Source: Bacteroidales bacterium UBA1725
Lineage (GTDB): Bacteria; Bacteroidota; Bacteroidia; Bacteroidales; UBA932
Direction: 5' to 3'
Length of the DNA stretch: 26,286 nt
Assembly: GCA_002315815.1 (NCBI GenBank)
Contig: DCIN01000042.1
Location: 1 to 26,286, forward strand
Shown here: in pieces, positions 6,446 to 13,699 of the stretch
Position numbering within the stretch: position 1 is the stretch's first letter
How the letters are laid out: each line of letters starts with the position of its first letter
Program-made: the position numbers and the translations under genes
The notes under the pieces: generated by a model
The model's database searches: none
Told to the model about the DNA's origin: nothing
Seen by the model: only the letters and a program-made list of their open reading frames with translations

Positions 6446-8605
6446 TTATTTCTGCTTGAAAAGCATAGGAGCCATTTCGTAGAGACAGCGGCGCCAGGTC
6501 AGGAACTCGTGGGCCGTGCCTTCAGAAACATATGCCTTGACGTTCACGCCTGCAGTCTTGAGGTCTTCGCCGGCCTTGAGAATCATTGGTCCGTTCTCCT
6601 TGCTGCCACAGCCTATGAAGATGCCTTTGACATCCTTGCCGGCAACCTCCAGGGGAGAGTATGTGCCACCGCTGAGGAGACCCCAATATCCGAAGATGTC
6701 TGAACGGCGCAGAGTGATAGCGTGCGTTGCCATACCTCCCATCGATAGACCGGCCATCGCACGGTTGCCTCTGTCCGCCTTGGTGCGGAAATGGGAATCA
6801 ACATAAGGAACGAGTTCATCCACCAGCACTGTTTCGAAGTCGAGGGCGTCATAACCGCCGATTGAACCGAAAACGAAATCATTTGTAAGACCGTAAGTCA
6901 TTACTACGATGAAGGGCTCGATGCGGCCTTCTGCAATCATATTGTCCATAATGATGCCGGCCCTTCCCTGAACTGGCCAGGAAGTCTCGTTCTCGCCCCA
7001 ACCGTGCTGCAGATATAGAACGGGATATTTCTGCTTTTTTGTGGCATCATAGGTGGGAGGCGTGTATACAAATGCGGGACGGAGACAGTTGCCGCTCTTT
7101 GACCAGAAGAGAATCCTCTCCACCTTTCCGTGAGGGATGTTTTTGTCTGCATAGAAATCCTGATCGTGGGCGGGAATCTCTATTCCGCTCTCCCAACGGC
7201 AGGAACCGAAATAGTTGCCGGTACCGGGGTCGTTGAAAACACCGCCGTCTATGGTCAGATGATAATAGTGAAAGCCCTCGTCCATAGGGCCGGCGGTGGT
7301 TCCCCACCAGTATCCGTCTTCACCCTTGTGCAGGACTGTGCCTCCCTGTGCTCCGAGTCCCAGGCTGACAATCACTGACTTGGCCTTGGGTGCATCGATG
7401 CGGAAACGCGCATATCCCTGCGAATTCACCATAGGGTAGTCCTGCCCTGGCTGATTGAAATAAGAAGGGACGAAATCTTCCTTGATTTCGGGACAGTCAA
7501 GAGATGCATCGAAGTTCTTCACCACCTCGTATGCCGTTTTAGGCTGATAGTTGGTGTCGAAGAGAAGGGGAGAGTTGGCAGCCCCCAGCCAGGAATCCCT
7601 GTCACCTACGTTCCAGAAGGTGACGCAGTCGACTACGTCCGCGTGTTTGCGGAGAACCTTGAAGAGACTTGCATACTGGTCTGCCTGAAGAGTTTCCTCC
7701 CAGCTGCTCACGGGAGTTGTTGAACCGCGGTTGAAGCGGAGGCTGCCGCCCATATCCTCATTGACGCGTATGTCGAGTTCTGTGATATGGATATGGTTAA
7801 CGATGGTCTTGTACTTGCTGATGGCCGCATCGATCTGCTGCTCGCTGGGAGAGTAGATGTTGTAATGACCCTGCATACCGATTCCGTCGATGGGGACTCC
7901 GGCATCCTTCATTTTCTTCACCATATTGTAGATGCGCTCGCTCTTGCCCGGATCGGCATCGTTGTAGTCATTGTAGAAAAGGAGAGCGTTGGGGTCTGCC
8001 TCGCGGGCATACTCGAAAGCCTTGGCGATGAACTCGTCACCGGCAATCTGGAAGAGTGGGGAATTGCGGTATGGTGATGCGCCGGGGTAGGCCTGCTCGT
8101 CGGCAATAGCCTCATTCACTACGTCCCAGCAATAGACAATGTCCTTGTAGCGGGAGACGATGGCGTTGATATGGCTCTTCATATTGGCGTAGAACTCCTC
8201 CTTGGGGAGAAGTTTTCCGTTCTTGTCCTGATACATCCAACTGCCTATCTGACTGTGCCATACTAGACAATGGCCACGAAGCTTGATTCCGTTCTCGCGG
8301 CAGAAATTTGCAATTCTGTCCGCATCCTCCCAGTTGTATTCACCTTTTACCGGTTCGGTGGGCTGAGGCTTCATCGCGTTTTCTGCGGTGATGCTGTTGA
8401 ACTCTCTCTTGATGAGGGCAATCTGTGCAGAGTCCTGAACATTGCGGTTGTTCACTGCAACACCAATGCTGAAATAATCCTTGTAGGTGTCTTTCATACC
8501 GTTGGTCGGGGTGGTCGGGATACGGCGTCCAAACTGGGCCTGTGCCGATGTTGCGCATAAAAGGAGAAGCAGTGCGCAGAAGAATAGTTTGATGTTGATT
8601 TTCAT
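6446..8605 (-). CDS. Bifunctional GH10 endo-xylanase / CE1 feruloyl esterase
   Basis: A secreted 719-residue enzyme that would cut the xylan backbone and release ferulic acid esters from it. The signal peptide spans residues 1-24. GH10 domain, ~35-368: GHCLVWHSQ (111-119), acid/base Glu165 in WDVVNEA and nucleophile Glu276 in HITELDIR. A beta-sandwich linker (E-set/CBM48-like) follows at ~385-490. The CE1 esterase fills ~500-719, with the oxyanion-region LQHGWGENE, nucleophile Ser621 in GLSMGG and His699 in TAHEF. The same architecture is known from the Prevotella ruminicola Xyn10D-Fae1A enzyme. No SusC/SusD pair is present nearby. The gene leads an operon with the GH63-like lipoprotein. Its upstream region carries a 21-bp tandem repeat rather than a recognisable -33/-7 pair. 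Confidence 0.93.
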   Translation of the reverse strand: MKINIKLFFCALLLLLCATSAQAQFGRRIPTTPTNGMKDTYKDYFSIGVAVNNRNVQDSAQIALIKREFNSITAENAMKPQPTEPVKGEYNWEDADRIANFCRENGIKLRGHCLVWHSQIGSWMYQDKNGKLLPKEEFYANMKSHINAIVSRYKDIVYCWDVVNEAIADEQAYPGASPYRNSPLFQIAGDEFIAKAFEYAREADPNALLFYNDYNDADPGKSERIYNMVKKMKDAGVPIDGIGMQGHYNIYSPSEQQIDAAISKYKTIVNHIHITELDIRVNEDMGGSLRFNRGSTTPVSSWEETLQADQYASLFKVLRKHADVVDCVTFWNVGDRDSWLGAANSPLLFDTNYQPKTAYEVVKNFDASLDCPEIKEDFVPSYFNQPGQDYPMVNSQGYARFRIDAPKAKSVIVSLGLGAQGGTVLHKGEDGYWWGTTAGPMDEGFHYYHLTIDGGVFNDPGTGNYFGSCRWESGIEIPAHDQDFYADKNIPHGKVERILFWSKSGNCLRPAFVYTPPTYDATKKQKYPVLYLQHGWGENETSWPVQGRAGIIMDNMIAEGRIEPFIVVMTYGLTNDFVFGSIGGYDALDFETVLVDELVPYVDSHFRTKADRGNRAMAGLSMGGMATHAITLRRSDIFGYWGLLSGGTYSPLEVAGKDVKGIFIGCGSKENGPMILKAGEDLKTAGVNVKAYVSEGTAHEFLTWRRCLYEMAPMLFKQK

Positions 8606-8642
8606 ATTAGTTGTTGTTTGTATATAGTCTCTATTGTCTTTA

Positions 8643-8705
8643 TTTACCAGTTTGTTTTTTCCGTTTCACCAACTTATTTTTTCGCTTCACCAACTTATTT
8701 TTTGA
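8643..8705 (-). repeat. 21-bp tandem repeat, about three copies, before the xylanase gene
   Basis: Three imperfect copies of a unit containing CACCAACTTATTTTTTCG (plus strand): 8643-8663 (degenerate), 8664-8684 and 8685-8705. It lies in the 107-bp gap between the xylanase start and the next gene's stop codon. A 14-nt core, ACCAACTTATTTTT, recurs once more at 22293-22306 before the ABC ATPase gene. Confidence 0.7.
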
Positions 8706-8712
8706 GATTTAC

Positions 8713-9585
8713 TTAGTTCAACAGTTTATCGTTGGAAGGATTGAAACTGCGCAATGCGGAAATCAGGGCAAAAGCTTCTGCCTTGCTGTTAAGTGTAATG
8801 GTTGATGTGCTGCAAGCCGGACTGTCATCATCCTGTAGAAGTCTTTCCGGGATGGACTCGACATACTCAAAAATTTCATCAAACAGAGCTTTCCTGACTA
8901 TCATATCAGGTTTCATCTTATTTTCGCTTGAGTCATATTTTCCTTCGATGCATTCTGCTACACCGAAGAGAAACAATCCTCTTGTGATGATTCTGGTTGA
9001 GAAACATCGGCTGCGGTATAATGTAATATCGCGATAACTCAGTTCATCGCTGATATCCATAATGGCAGGGCAGACTTTGGCGAATTCTTCGGCATAGAAC
9101 TGTGCTTCTCGCGGCTCGGAACCGTATTTGTATAGAAGCATCAGAGCATCAGGGATTCCCGAATTGATATTACCTATCATATACGCGTCCATACCCCCGT
9201 TGTCGATTTTCCAGACTACTGTATGTATCAGCTCGCACAAAAGGCTCCAGGGATCTTGTAGCCATTCTTTGCCTTTCTTCGTAAGAATCAGTTTTCCTTT
9301 GAACATTCTCACGGCTCCACAGGTTTTTGCAAGGAAATGCATCAGCTTGATGCATTCCAACTTATCTTCGCGGTATACTTTGCTGTAGCCAAATTCCACA
9401 AACCAGTCCGGTACGCCCAAAGGATAGAGTTCCTTGACAATTCTGGTCGGGAGGTTTCCGGTTTCAGTCATCTTGATTCCGTCGTTCTCGTTGATAATAT
9501 CCATCAGGCGACGTATTTGTCGCAGGATAGGAATCTGGCTGAGGACAGATTCGGAAAGATTTCGTTTAATCAGAATGTGTGGCAT
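8713..9585 (-). CDS. Hypothetical protein, resembles C-terminal part of pRiA4b ORF-3-type proteins
   Basis: A 290-residue cytoplasmic protein with no signal peptide. Residues ~28-120 (GIKMTETGNLP, then CIKLMHFLAKTCGAVRMFKG, then KLILTKKGKEWLQDPWSL) look like the helical segment often found at the C-terminal end of plasmid pRiA4b ORF-3-like proteins. The resemblance is from memory and modest. The pattern of helices with a Gly-turn strand pair could be a winged-helix fold. Residues ~125-290 match nothing I know. The gene follows tolC on the same strand after a 259-bp gap and is followed by the xylanase gene. No function is assigned. Confidence 0.65.
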   Translation of the reverse strand: MPHILIKRNLSESVLSQIPILRQIRRLMDIINENDGIKMTETGNLPTRIVKELYPLGVPDWFVEFGYSKVYREDKLECIKLMHFLAKTCGAVRMFKGKLILTKKGKEWLQDPWSLLCELIHTVVWKIDNGGMDAYMIGNINSGIPDALMLLYKYGSEPREAQFYAEEFAKVCPAIMDISDELSYRDITLYRSRCFSTRIITRGLFLFGVAECIEGKYDSSENKMKPDMIVRKALFDEIFEYVESIPERLLQDDDSPACSTSTITLNSKAEAFALISALRSFNPSNDKLLN

Positions 9586-9686
9586 AGTCTGTATTCAGTG
9601 AGGCAAAATATGAACTTGGTAATCTTGTCTTTGTCTATTAGGCTTCAGGCCCATATTTCACTCTTCATCGGTCTCTCTTCCAATTG

Positions 9687-9818
9687 CTAAGGTACTAATT
9701 CTTCTCTTCTCTTCCAATTCTTCTTTCTGTTCTTCTTCTCATCGTTCTTCTTCCAATTCTTCTTCCTGTTCTTCTTCTCATCGTTCTTCAAGATTATTGC
9801 CAGTGCCAAAGTGAACAC
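9687..9818 (-). CDS. Possible 43-residue small protein built on a 39-bp repeat
   Basis: An open frame with a GTG start at 9818 and TAG stop at 9687-9689. It reads a hydrophobic head MFTLALAIIL, two copies of KNDEKKNRKKNWK, and the tail RREELVP. The repeat unit is 39 bp, a multiple of three, so the frame survives copy-number change. The product would be a tiny membrane-anchored, strongly basic peptide. The start codon is weak and no promoter is visible. The frame also stays open upstream into the tolC end in another phase, so it may simply be a repeat that happens to be open. Confidence 0.3.
   Translation of the reverse strand: MFTLALAIILKNDEKKNRKKNWKKNDEKKNRKKNWKRREELVP
9711..9788. repeat. 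39-bp tandem repeat, two copies
   Basis: Copies at 9711-9749 and 9750-9788 differ by one base. The plus strand is pyrimidine-only over long stretches (CTT/TCT rich) and the minus strand purine-rich. Part-copies (CTTCCAATT) lie at 9678-9686. It fills the gap between the tolC stop codon and the next minus-strand gene. Confidence 0.85.
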
Positions 9819-9844
9819 ATAGTAACTGCAACAGCATCTATTGT

Positions 9845-11191
9845 TTACTGCTGGTCCAGATACCTCACACCGTCATAATAGCTCACTACACGTCTTTTGA
9901 GCTGATACAGGAGTGTGGCGTAGAGATATTCAGCCTCAGCCTTGAGATAATTGCTCCCCGCGGTGTTGTATTCTATGGAGGAAATCAGTCCCTGCTCAAA
10001 TTTGCGCTGATTCAGATGCCACGCCTCGCTCTGCACCTCGGAACGCCTCTGCGCTTGGAGCATTGCTGCTTCTGACCCGTCGCGGTCCTGCACAGCCCGC
10101 CTCACCTCGCTCTCCACTTCCCGTACAGTCCTGTCATATTCGATGCCGGCACGCTTGAGTTCGTTGCGCCTCTTGGAAAGTGTGGTATGTTTGCGCAATC
10201 TGTCATAGATGGGAATTGAAAGGCTCAGCTGGAGATATTCGCCACCGTGATTGCTCAACTGAGTCATAAAAGGTTCGGTAATGTATCCCGAATCGCCGGG
10301 ATAGGTGAAATAGTTTGTTGACCACCCGCCGTTGAGAGTAAGGCTGGGAAGAAATTGCCATTTGGCCGTGGAAAGATTTCTTGCGGCATTGTCCATTGCC
10401 CCCCGGGCGATTCTGAGTGATGGGACAAAATCGAGTGCATTACCAATGATTTCATCAAGAGACTTGAGGTCGGAACTTACGAAGTCAAGGGAGGATATTT
10501 CGGTATCAATTTCAAACTCTTCGTCCAGAGGCCATAACATCACATCCTTGAGAGTGATGAGAGCATCGTTGTAGGAGTTCCGGGCAGAAGTGAGCTCATA
10601 CTCCTTGTCTGCAAGGTCGGCCTGCATCTGAACCACATCGGCGTGTCCTCTGGTTCCAAGCTCCTCCTGACGCTCAGCAAGATGAACGGCCTGCCCGGCA
10701 TTCTGGACCTGGGAAGACAGTATTTTACACAATCGGCTGTAATACAGGACGTTGAAATATGCCTCCATAGTAGCTAGACATACCTTGTCCTCTTCCTGCA
10801 ATTCCTTGCTGATTCCCATTGCAAGGGCAGTGCGGGCAATCTTGATGTTGTTCAGGGCGGAGAAACCGTCAAAGACAGTGATACCGGCCTGTGCCTGCCA
10901 GCCGTTTGTGAACGAAGTTGTAGTCACATAGACATTGGTTTCCGGATCAAGGGAACGTCCCCAACTGCCATAAGCACCTGTCCCGAAATAGACAGAGGGA
11001 GTGAATGCGCTCAGAATCGCATCCCTGCGATTGAGCCTCGCATCATCGTTCAACGACTGTTGAAGCCTTACCTGTGTTGCATTGCTCACTGCGTAATGCA
11101 TACAGTCTTTGAGCGACATCACTTGTATTTGGGCCTCTGCGCAAACAGTTAGCGCAAACATAAGAAGCACTGAAATCATCATTCTTTTCAT
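9845..11191 (-). CDS. tolC: TolC-family outer-membrane efflux protein
   Basis: A 448-residue outer-membrane channel component of a tripartite exporter (OEP family). The signal peptide is residues 1-20 (MKRMMISVLLMFALTVCAEA). After it come the two repeated halves of OEP proteins: residues ~25-210 (SLKDCMHYAVSNATQVRLQQ, a typical first helix) and ~230-440 (long helices with VESEVRRAVQDRDGSEAA). Each half supplies beta-strands and coiled-coil helices of the trimeric tunnel. The length is normal for the family. It has a near-perfect -24/-12 promoter 18 nt of leader away and a tandem operator pair identical in geometry to that of the adaptor operon at 13700. It is therefore the likely outer-membrane partner of that ABC system, although 2.5 kb and two other genes separate them. 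Confidence 0.93.
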   Translation of the reverse strand: MKRMMISVLLMFALTVCAEAQIQVMSLKDCMHYAVSNATQVRLQQSLNDDARLNRRDAILSAFTPSVYFGTGAYGSWGRSLDPETNVYVTTTSFTNGWQAQAGITVFDGFSALNNIKIARTALAMGISKELQEEDKVCLATMEAYFNVLYYSRLCKILSSQVQNAGQAVHLAERQEELGTRGHADVVQMQADLADKEYELTSARNSYNDALITLKDVMLWPLDEEFEIDTEISSLDFVSSDLKSLDEIIGNALDFVPSLRIARGAMDNAARNLSTAKWQFLPSLTLNGGWSTNYFTYPGDSGYITEPFMTQLSNHGGEYLQLSLSIPIYDRLRKHTTLSKRRNELKRAGIEYDRTVREVESEVRRAVQDRDGSEAAMLQAQRRSEVQSEAWHLNQRKFEQGLISSIEYNTAGSNYLKAEAEYLYATLLYQLKRRVVSYYDGVRYLDQQ

Positions 11192-11220
11192 AGACTATCC
11201 GGTAAACTTCCGCATTTGTC

Positions 11221-11235
11221 GCACTCTATGTGCCA
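11221..11235 (-). promoter_or_regulatory. Sigma-54 (RpoN) promoter of the tolC gene
   Basis: The minus strand reads TGGCACATAGAGTGC, a close match to the sigma-54 consensus TGGCAC-N5-TTGC. The invariant GG (-25/-24) and GC (-13/-12) are exactly 10 nt apart. The predicted transcription start is about 11209, giving an 18-nt leader to the ATG at 11191. Confidence 0.8.
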
Positions 11236-11290
11236 TAATATTTAAAATACTGGAACACATATAATTAAGAAATCAGATAATAAAATATAG

Positions 11291-11328
11291 TGTAAAATTT
11301 CATTACAGTTGTGTAAAGGATTCTTACA
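11291..11328. promoter_or_regulatory. Tandem operators TGTAA-N7-TTACA upstream of the tolC promoter
   Basis: Two perfect inverted repeats, TGTAA-N7-TTACA, at 11291-11307 and 11312-11328, with centres (11299, 11320) 21 bp or two helical turns apart. The nearer centre lies 65.5 bp upstream of the -24 GG. This is the layout of an upstream activating sequence for a dimeric NtrC-type activator. The same pair in the same geometry occurs before the adaptor operon. Confidence 0.75.
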
Positions 11329-11374
11329 TTCCCGGGAATCTGTCCGGCGGCCATCGCTCGCAGGTGCACCCTGT

Positions 11375-12649
11375 CTATTCGTTCATATACTCTGTGACAA
11401 GGCAGAATAATTTCTCGTAAGTCTCTGTGGTACAGTTATCCCAGATATCTTCCGTGCTGTGATAATACTTGAAGAAGTCTCCGCTTTCGTTCTCGAAGAG
11501 TATGCAGGGCACAGCTTTGCATGCAAAAGGCCAGTGGTCGCTGTTGGCTGCCAGCTCGCCTTGATGGAGTTCCTTGAACAGTTGTCTTGACCCGTTGATT
11601 TCCTTCATTCTTTCCAGCCCTTTCCGGCCTTCAGGACTGACTTCCACATATTGGACCTTGTTGTTGTCGGCGACCATATCCAGATTGAAGAGATACTTGA
11701 TGCAGCTGAGTTCCATAGTCGGATGCTCCACGAACCAGTTGGAACCGCGCAGGTTGGCATCTTCTCCGGAAAATGCGATGAAATAGATGTCACATTCCGG
11801 CCTGTGATGCGAAAAATAGGCTGCAAGAGTGATGATTGCAGCGGTACCCGATGCGTTGTCATTGGCTCCCGGATAATAGACGTCACGCCCCAGATTGCCC
11901 AGATGGTCGTAATGGGCGGTGAACACATAACAACTGTCGTGTCTTTCGCCATTGACCTTTGCTATAACGTTCGAGCTTTCGTAGTCTTTCAGGAACTTGT
12001 TCTCGATATTGAGGCTGACCTTGCCTGCGTCAATAGGAAATGAGTTATCGACCCAGATAATTGGCTTTGACGTAACTTTCTCTCCGTAAGCCTTATAGAA
12101 TTTCAATGGGGTAGGCCATACATATATCATCCCTTTGTTGTGAACTTCAGCCGAGTCCTCCAGCTTCGCAAAATCCTCTTTGTGGCGATATCTGAACCAG
12201 AAATCACAAACCACAAATGCATCCTTGTTCCTGGGTTCCGCCAGATCAGAGAAAATCCTGGAAGCGTCGTAGTTCAATGTGTCGATGAAATATAAGGAAT
12301 ACTCGCCACGGACTCCGGGAGAATACTCTCTCATTACGAACTCCTTGCCGGCAGCGAGTTTGCGTCCGTCCACCTTCATTTCCATCTTGCCGGGAAAGGT
12401 GTTGATATCTATACAGAAGGACTGTAGTGTGACTTCATCGGCTCCGGCCTTGCGGAAAGCCTTTTCTATATATTTCCCTGCCTTGACGACTCCGTTCCGT
12501 GCGTAACCCCGTCCCTGATATTTTGAGGAGCTGAGGTCTTTCACAATTCGTGTGAACTGTCTGCTGTCCTGTGCTTCCGACAGTTGGGTGGCGGACAACA
12601 TTCCGCCCACAAGGCAGAGTATTCCCGAAATCAATTTGAACTTGTTCAT
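11375..12649 (-). CDS. Secreted M28-family zinc metallopeptidase
   Basis: A 424-residue aminopeptidase-type enzyme of family M28, exported to the periplasm or beyond (signal peptide ~1-26, ending SEAQ). A PA-like segment precedes the catalytic domain (~225-424). The two-zinc site is visible: His246 in HYDHLG, bridging Asp264 in GANDNASG, catalytic Glu296 with Asp297 in FSGED, Asp324 in LDMVAD, and His397 in YYHSTED. All key residues are present, so it should be active, removing N-terminal residues from peptides. The gene lies between tolC and the SIMPL gene on the same strand. The tolC operators lie just beyond its stop codon. Upstream is an octamer tandem repeat. A role in processing or degrading peptides handled by the neighbouring exporter is possible but not shown. 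Confidence 0.9.
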   Translation of the reverse strand: MNKFKLISGILCLVGGMLSATQLSEAQDSRQFTRIVKDLSSSKYQGRGYARNGVVKAGKYIEKAFRKAGADEVTLQSFCIDINTFPGKMEMKVDGRKLAAGKEFVMREYSPGVRGEYSLYFIDTLNYDASRIFSDLAEPRNKDAFVVCDFWFRYRHKEDFAKLEDSAEVHNKGMIYVWPTPLKFYKAYGEKVTSKPIIWVDNSFPIDAGKVSLNIENKFLKDYESSNVIAKVNGERHDSCYVFTAHYDHLGNLGRDVYYPGANDNASGTAAIITLAAYFSHHRPECDIYFIAFSGEDANLRGSNWFVEHPTMELSCIKYLFNLDMVADNNKVQYVEVSPEGRKGLERMKEINGSRQLFKELHQGELAANSDHWPFACKAVPCILFENESGDFFKYYHSTEDIWDNCTTETYEKLFCLVTEYMNE

Positions 12650-12670
12650 ATTCCTATGTGTATTCCGTTC

Positions 12671-12718
12671 TTGATTACTTGATTGCTTGACTACTTGACT
12701 ACTTGATTACTTGATTAT
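12671..12718. repeat. Octamer tandem repeat, six copies
   Basis: Six adjacent copies of TTGAYTAC (TTGATTAC, TTGATTGC, TTGACTAC, TTGACTAC, TTGATTAC, TTGATTAT). It lies 21 bp upstream of the M28 peptidase start codon, in the 94-bp gap to the SIMPL gene. A position this close to the start could change promoter or leader length when copy number changes. Confidence 0.9.
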
Positions 12719-12743
12719 TTGCAGATTGTGTCGATACAGCTCC

Positions 12744-13442
12744 TTACTCGGGAAGACAGAACCGTACCGTGACGTTGCAGGAAATCTTTATTTCCTTGAA
12801 TTCAAGACCAGTTTCCATAATCTCCTCTGCTATGGAGTCGTCGTTGCTGACCATTGACTTCATCAGAAGCCCGCGATTGTTGTCTGCACGGCTTTCGTAT
12901 TCGTAAATGTAGATAGCCTTGCCCAGTTTCTGGCCTATTGCTTCAGTCATCGCTGCAGCAATTGCCCTTGCGTTTCTGGTGGCGTCTGCCTTGACTGCAA
13001 TTTTGAGACTGTCCATCTTGGAGTATTCCTCTTTTTGGATATACACGTTGGATATATGGACTTTATCCAATGCTTCAATGGCATCGGAGGCTTCCTGGGC
13101 GTTGCTTACTTCCAGAAGGTATCTTCTGGACAGCACAGCGTCGGGATTTTTGGCCTTTCTCCTGTAGAAACTACTGGAAAGATCGTCCACTTTAAGGGCG
13201 TTTCTGACATCCAGGCCGATACCGTTCAACGCAGCCTTCAGGTCTCTCTCCAGAGAGACGATGGACCATTTGCGGTAATCGTTTTCGTCAATGCTGATGG
13301 AAAGGGTTATCCTGTCGGGTACTACGGTCTTTTCCGCCGTACCGTGGACCTCGATGTAGTTTTGATTCTCTGTCTGGGAGTATGACTCGATAGAAATGAG
13401 CATTGCCACAGACAAAAAGCTAAGGTAAAATAAGTGTTTCAT
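12744..13442 (-). CDS. SIMPL-domain (DUF541) periplasmic protein
   Basis: A 232-residue exported protein of the SIMPL/DUF541 family (relatives include E. coli YggE and BP26); family members occur in the periplasm and their function is poorly known. Signal peptide residues 1-23 (MKHLFYLSFLSVAMLISIESYS). The mature start IEVHGTAEKTVVPDRITLSI is the family's signature, and the AIAAAMTEAIGQKLGKAIYI segment near residue 160 is its second conserved block. The upstream open frame adds 36 residues, but the ATG at 13442 directly precedes the signal peptide and is the better start. The gene is divergent from the adaptor operon and shares its 257-bp control region, so the operator pair at 13530-13567 might also influence it. 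A TATTTTTG box at 13451-13458 would put the transcript start almost on the ATG. Confidence 0.88.
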   Translation of the reverse strand: MKHLFYLSFLSVAMLISIESYSQTENQNYIEVHGTAEKTVVPDRITLSISIDENDYRKWSIVSLERDLKAALNGIGLDVRNALKVDDLSSSFYRRKAKNPDAVLSRRYLLEVSNAQEASDAIEALDKVHISNVYIQKEEYSKMDSLKIAVKADATRNARAIAAAMTEAIGQKLGKAIYIYEYESRADNNRGLLMKSMVSNDDSIAEEIMETGLEFKEIKISCNVTVRFCLPE

Positions 13443-13529
13443 TATGCCTGCAAAAATAGAAAGATTATTTCGTTTAGCTTCACTGATAAGCTTATAGAAT
13501 CTCATAAGTTTATTTGCAAAAGGATTACG

Positions 13530-13567
13530 TGTAAAGATTATTGACAACATTGTAAAGATTCTTTACG
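13530..13567. promoter_or_regulatory. Tandem operators upstream of the adaptor/ABC operon
   Basis: Two TGTAA-N7-TTACA sites, each with one mismatch in the right half: 13530-13546 (ends TGACA) and 13551-13567 (ends TTACG). The centres (13538, 13559) are 21 bp apart. The nearer one lies 65.5 bp upstream of the -24 GG, exactly as in the tolC control region. Likely bound by the same NtrC-type activator. Confidence 0.75.
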
Positions 13568-13622
13568 CCCGAAGATGTGAGCGAATAATGTAAATAATTG
13601 TGGGTTAATGTAATACAAGTGT

Positions 13623-13638
13623 TGGCACGCTAAATGAT
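13623..13638 (+). promoter_or_regulatory. Sigma-54-like promoter of the adaptor/ABC operon
   Basis: TGGCACG is a full match to the -24 box, but the -12 element is weaker: GA stands where GC is expected (13636-13637). The identical distance from the tandem operators, compared with the better tolC promoter, supports the call. Transcription would start near 13649, downstream of the ATGs at 13634 and 13637, which decides the start of the adaptor gene. Confidence 0.6.
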
Positions 13639-13699
13639 GAATGATACCGCAGTTTCGGACATCATTTCGAAGCCGAAAACAACTTATAAATATAGGACA

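Noticed and set aside
9711..9788. 39-bp repeats as a CRISPR remnant
   Set aside because: The copies are directly adjacent with no spacer, and the sequence is low-complexity pyrimidine; it is a tandem repeat.
12671..12718. Octamer array as a CRISPR or replication-origin iteron set
   Set aside because: There are no spacers, the unit is too short for CRISPR, and no replication gene or AT-rich unwinding element lies beside it.
13588..13605. Further TGTAA motifs (13589, 13608) as extra operators
   Set aside because: Neither has a TTACA half at the 7-nt spacing, so they are not copies of the paired operator.
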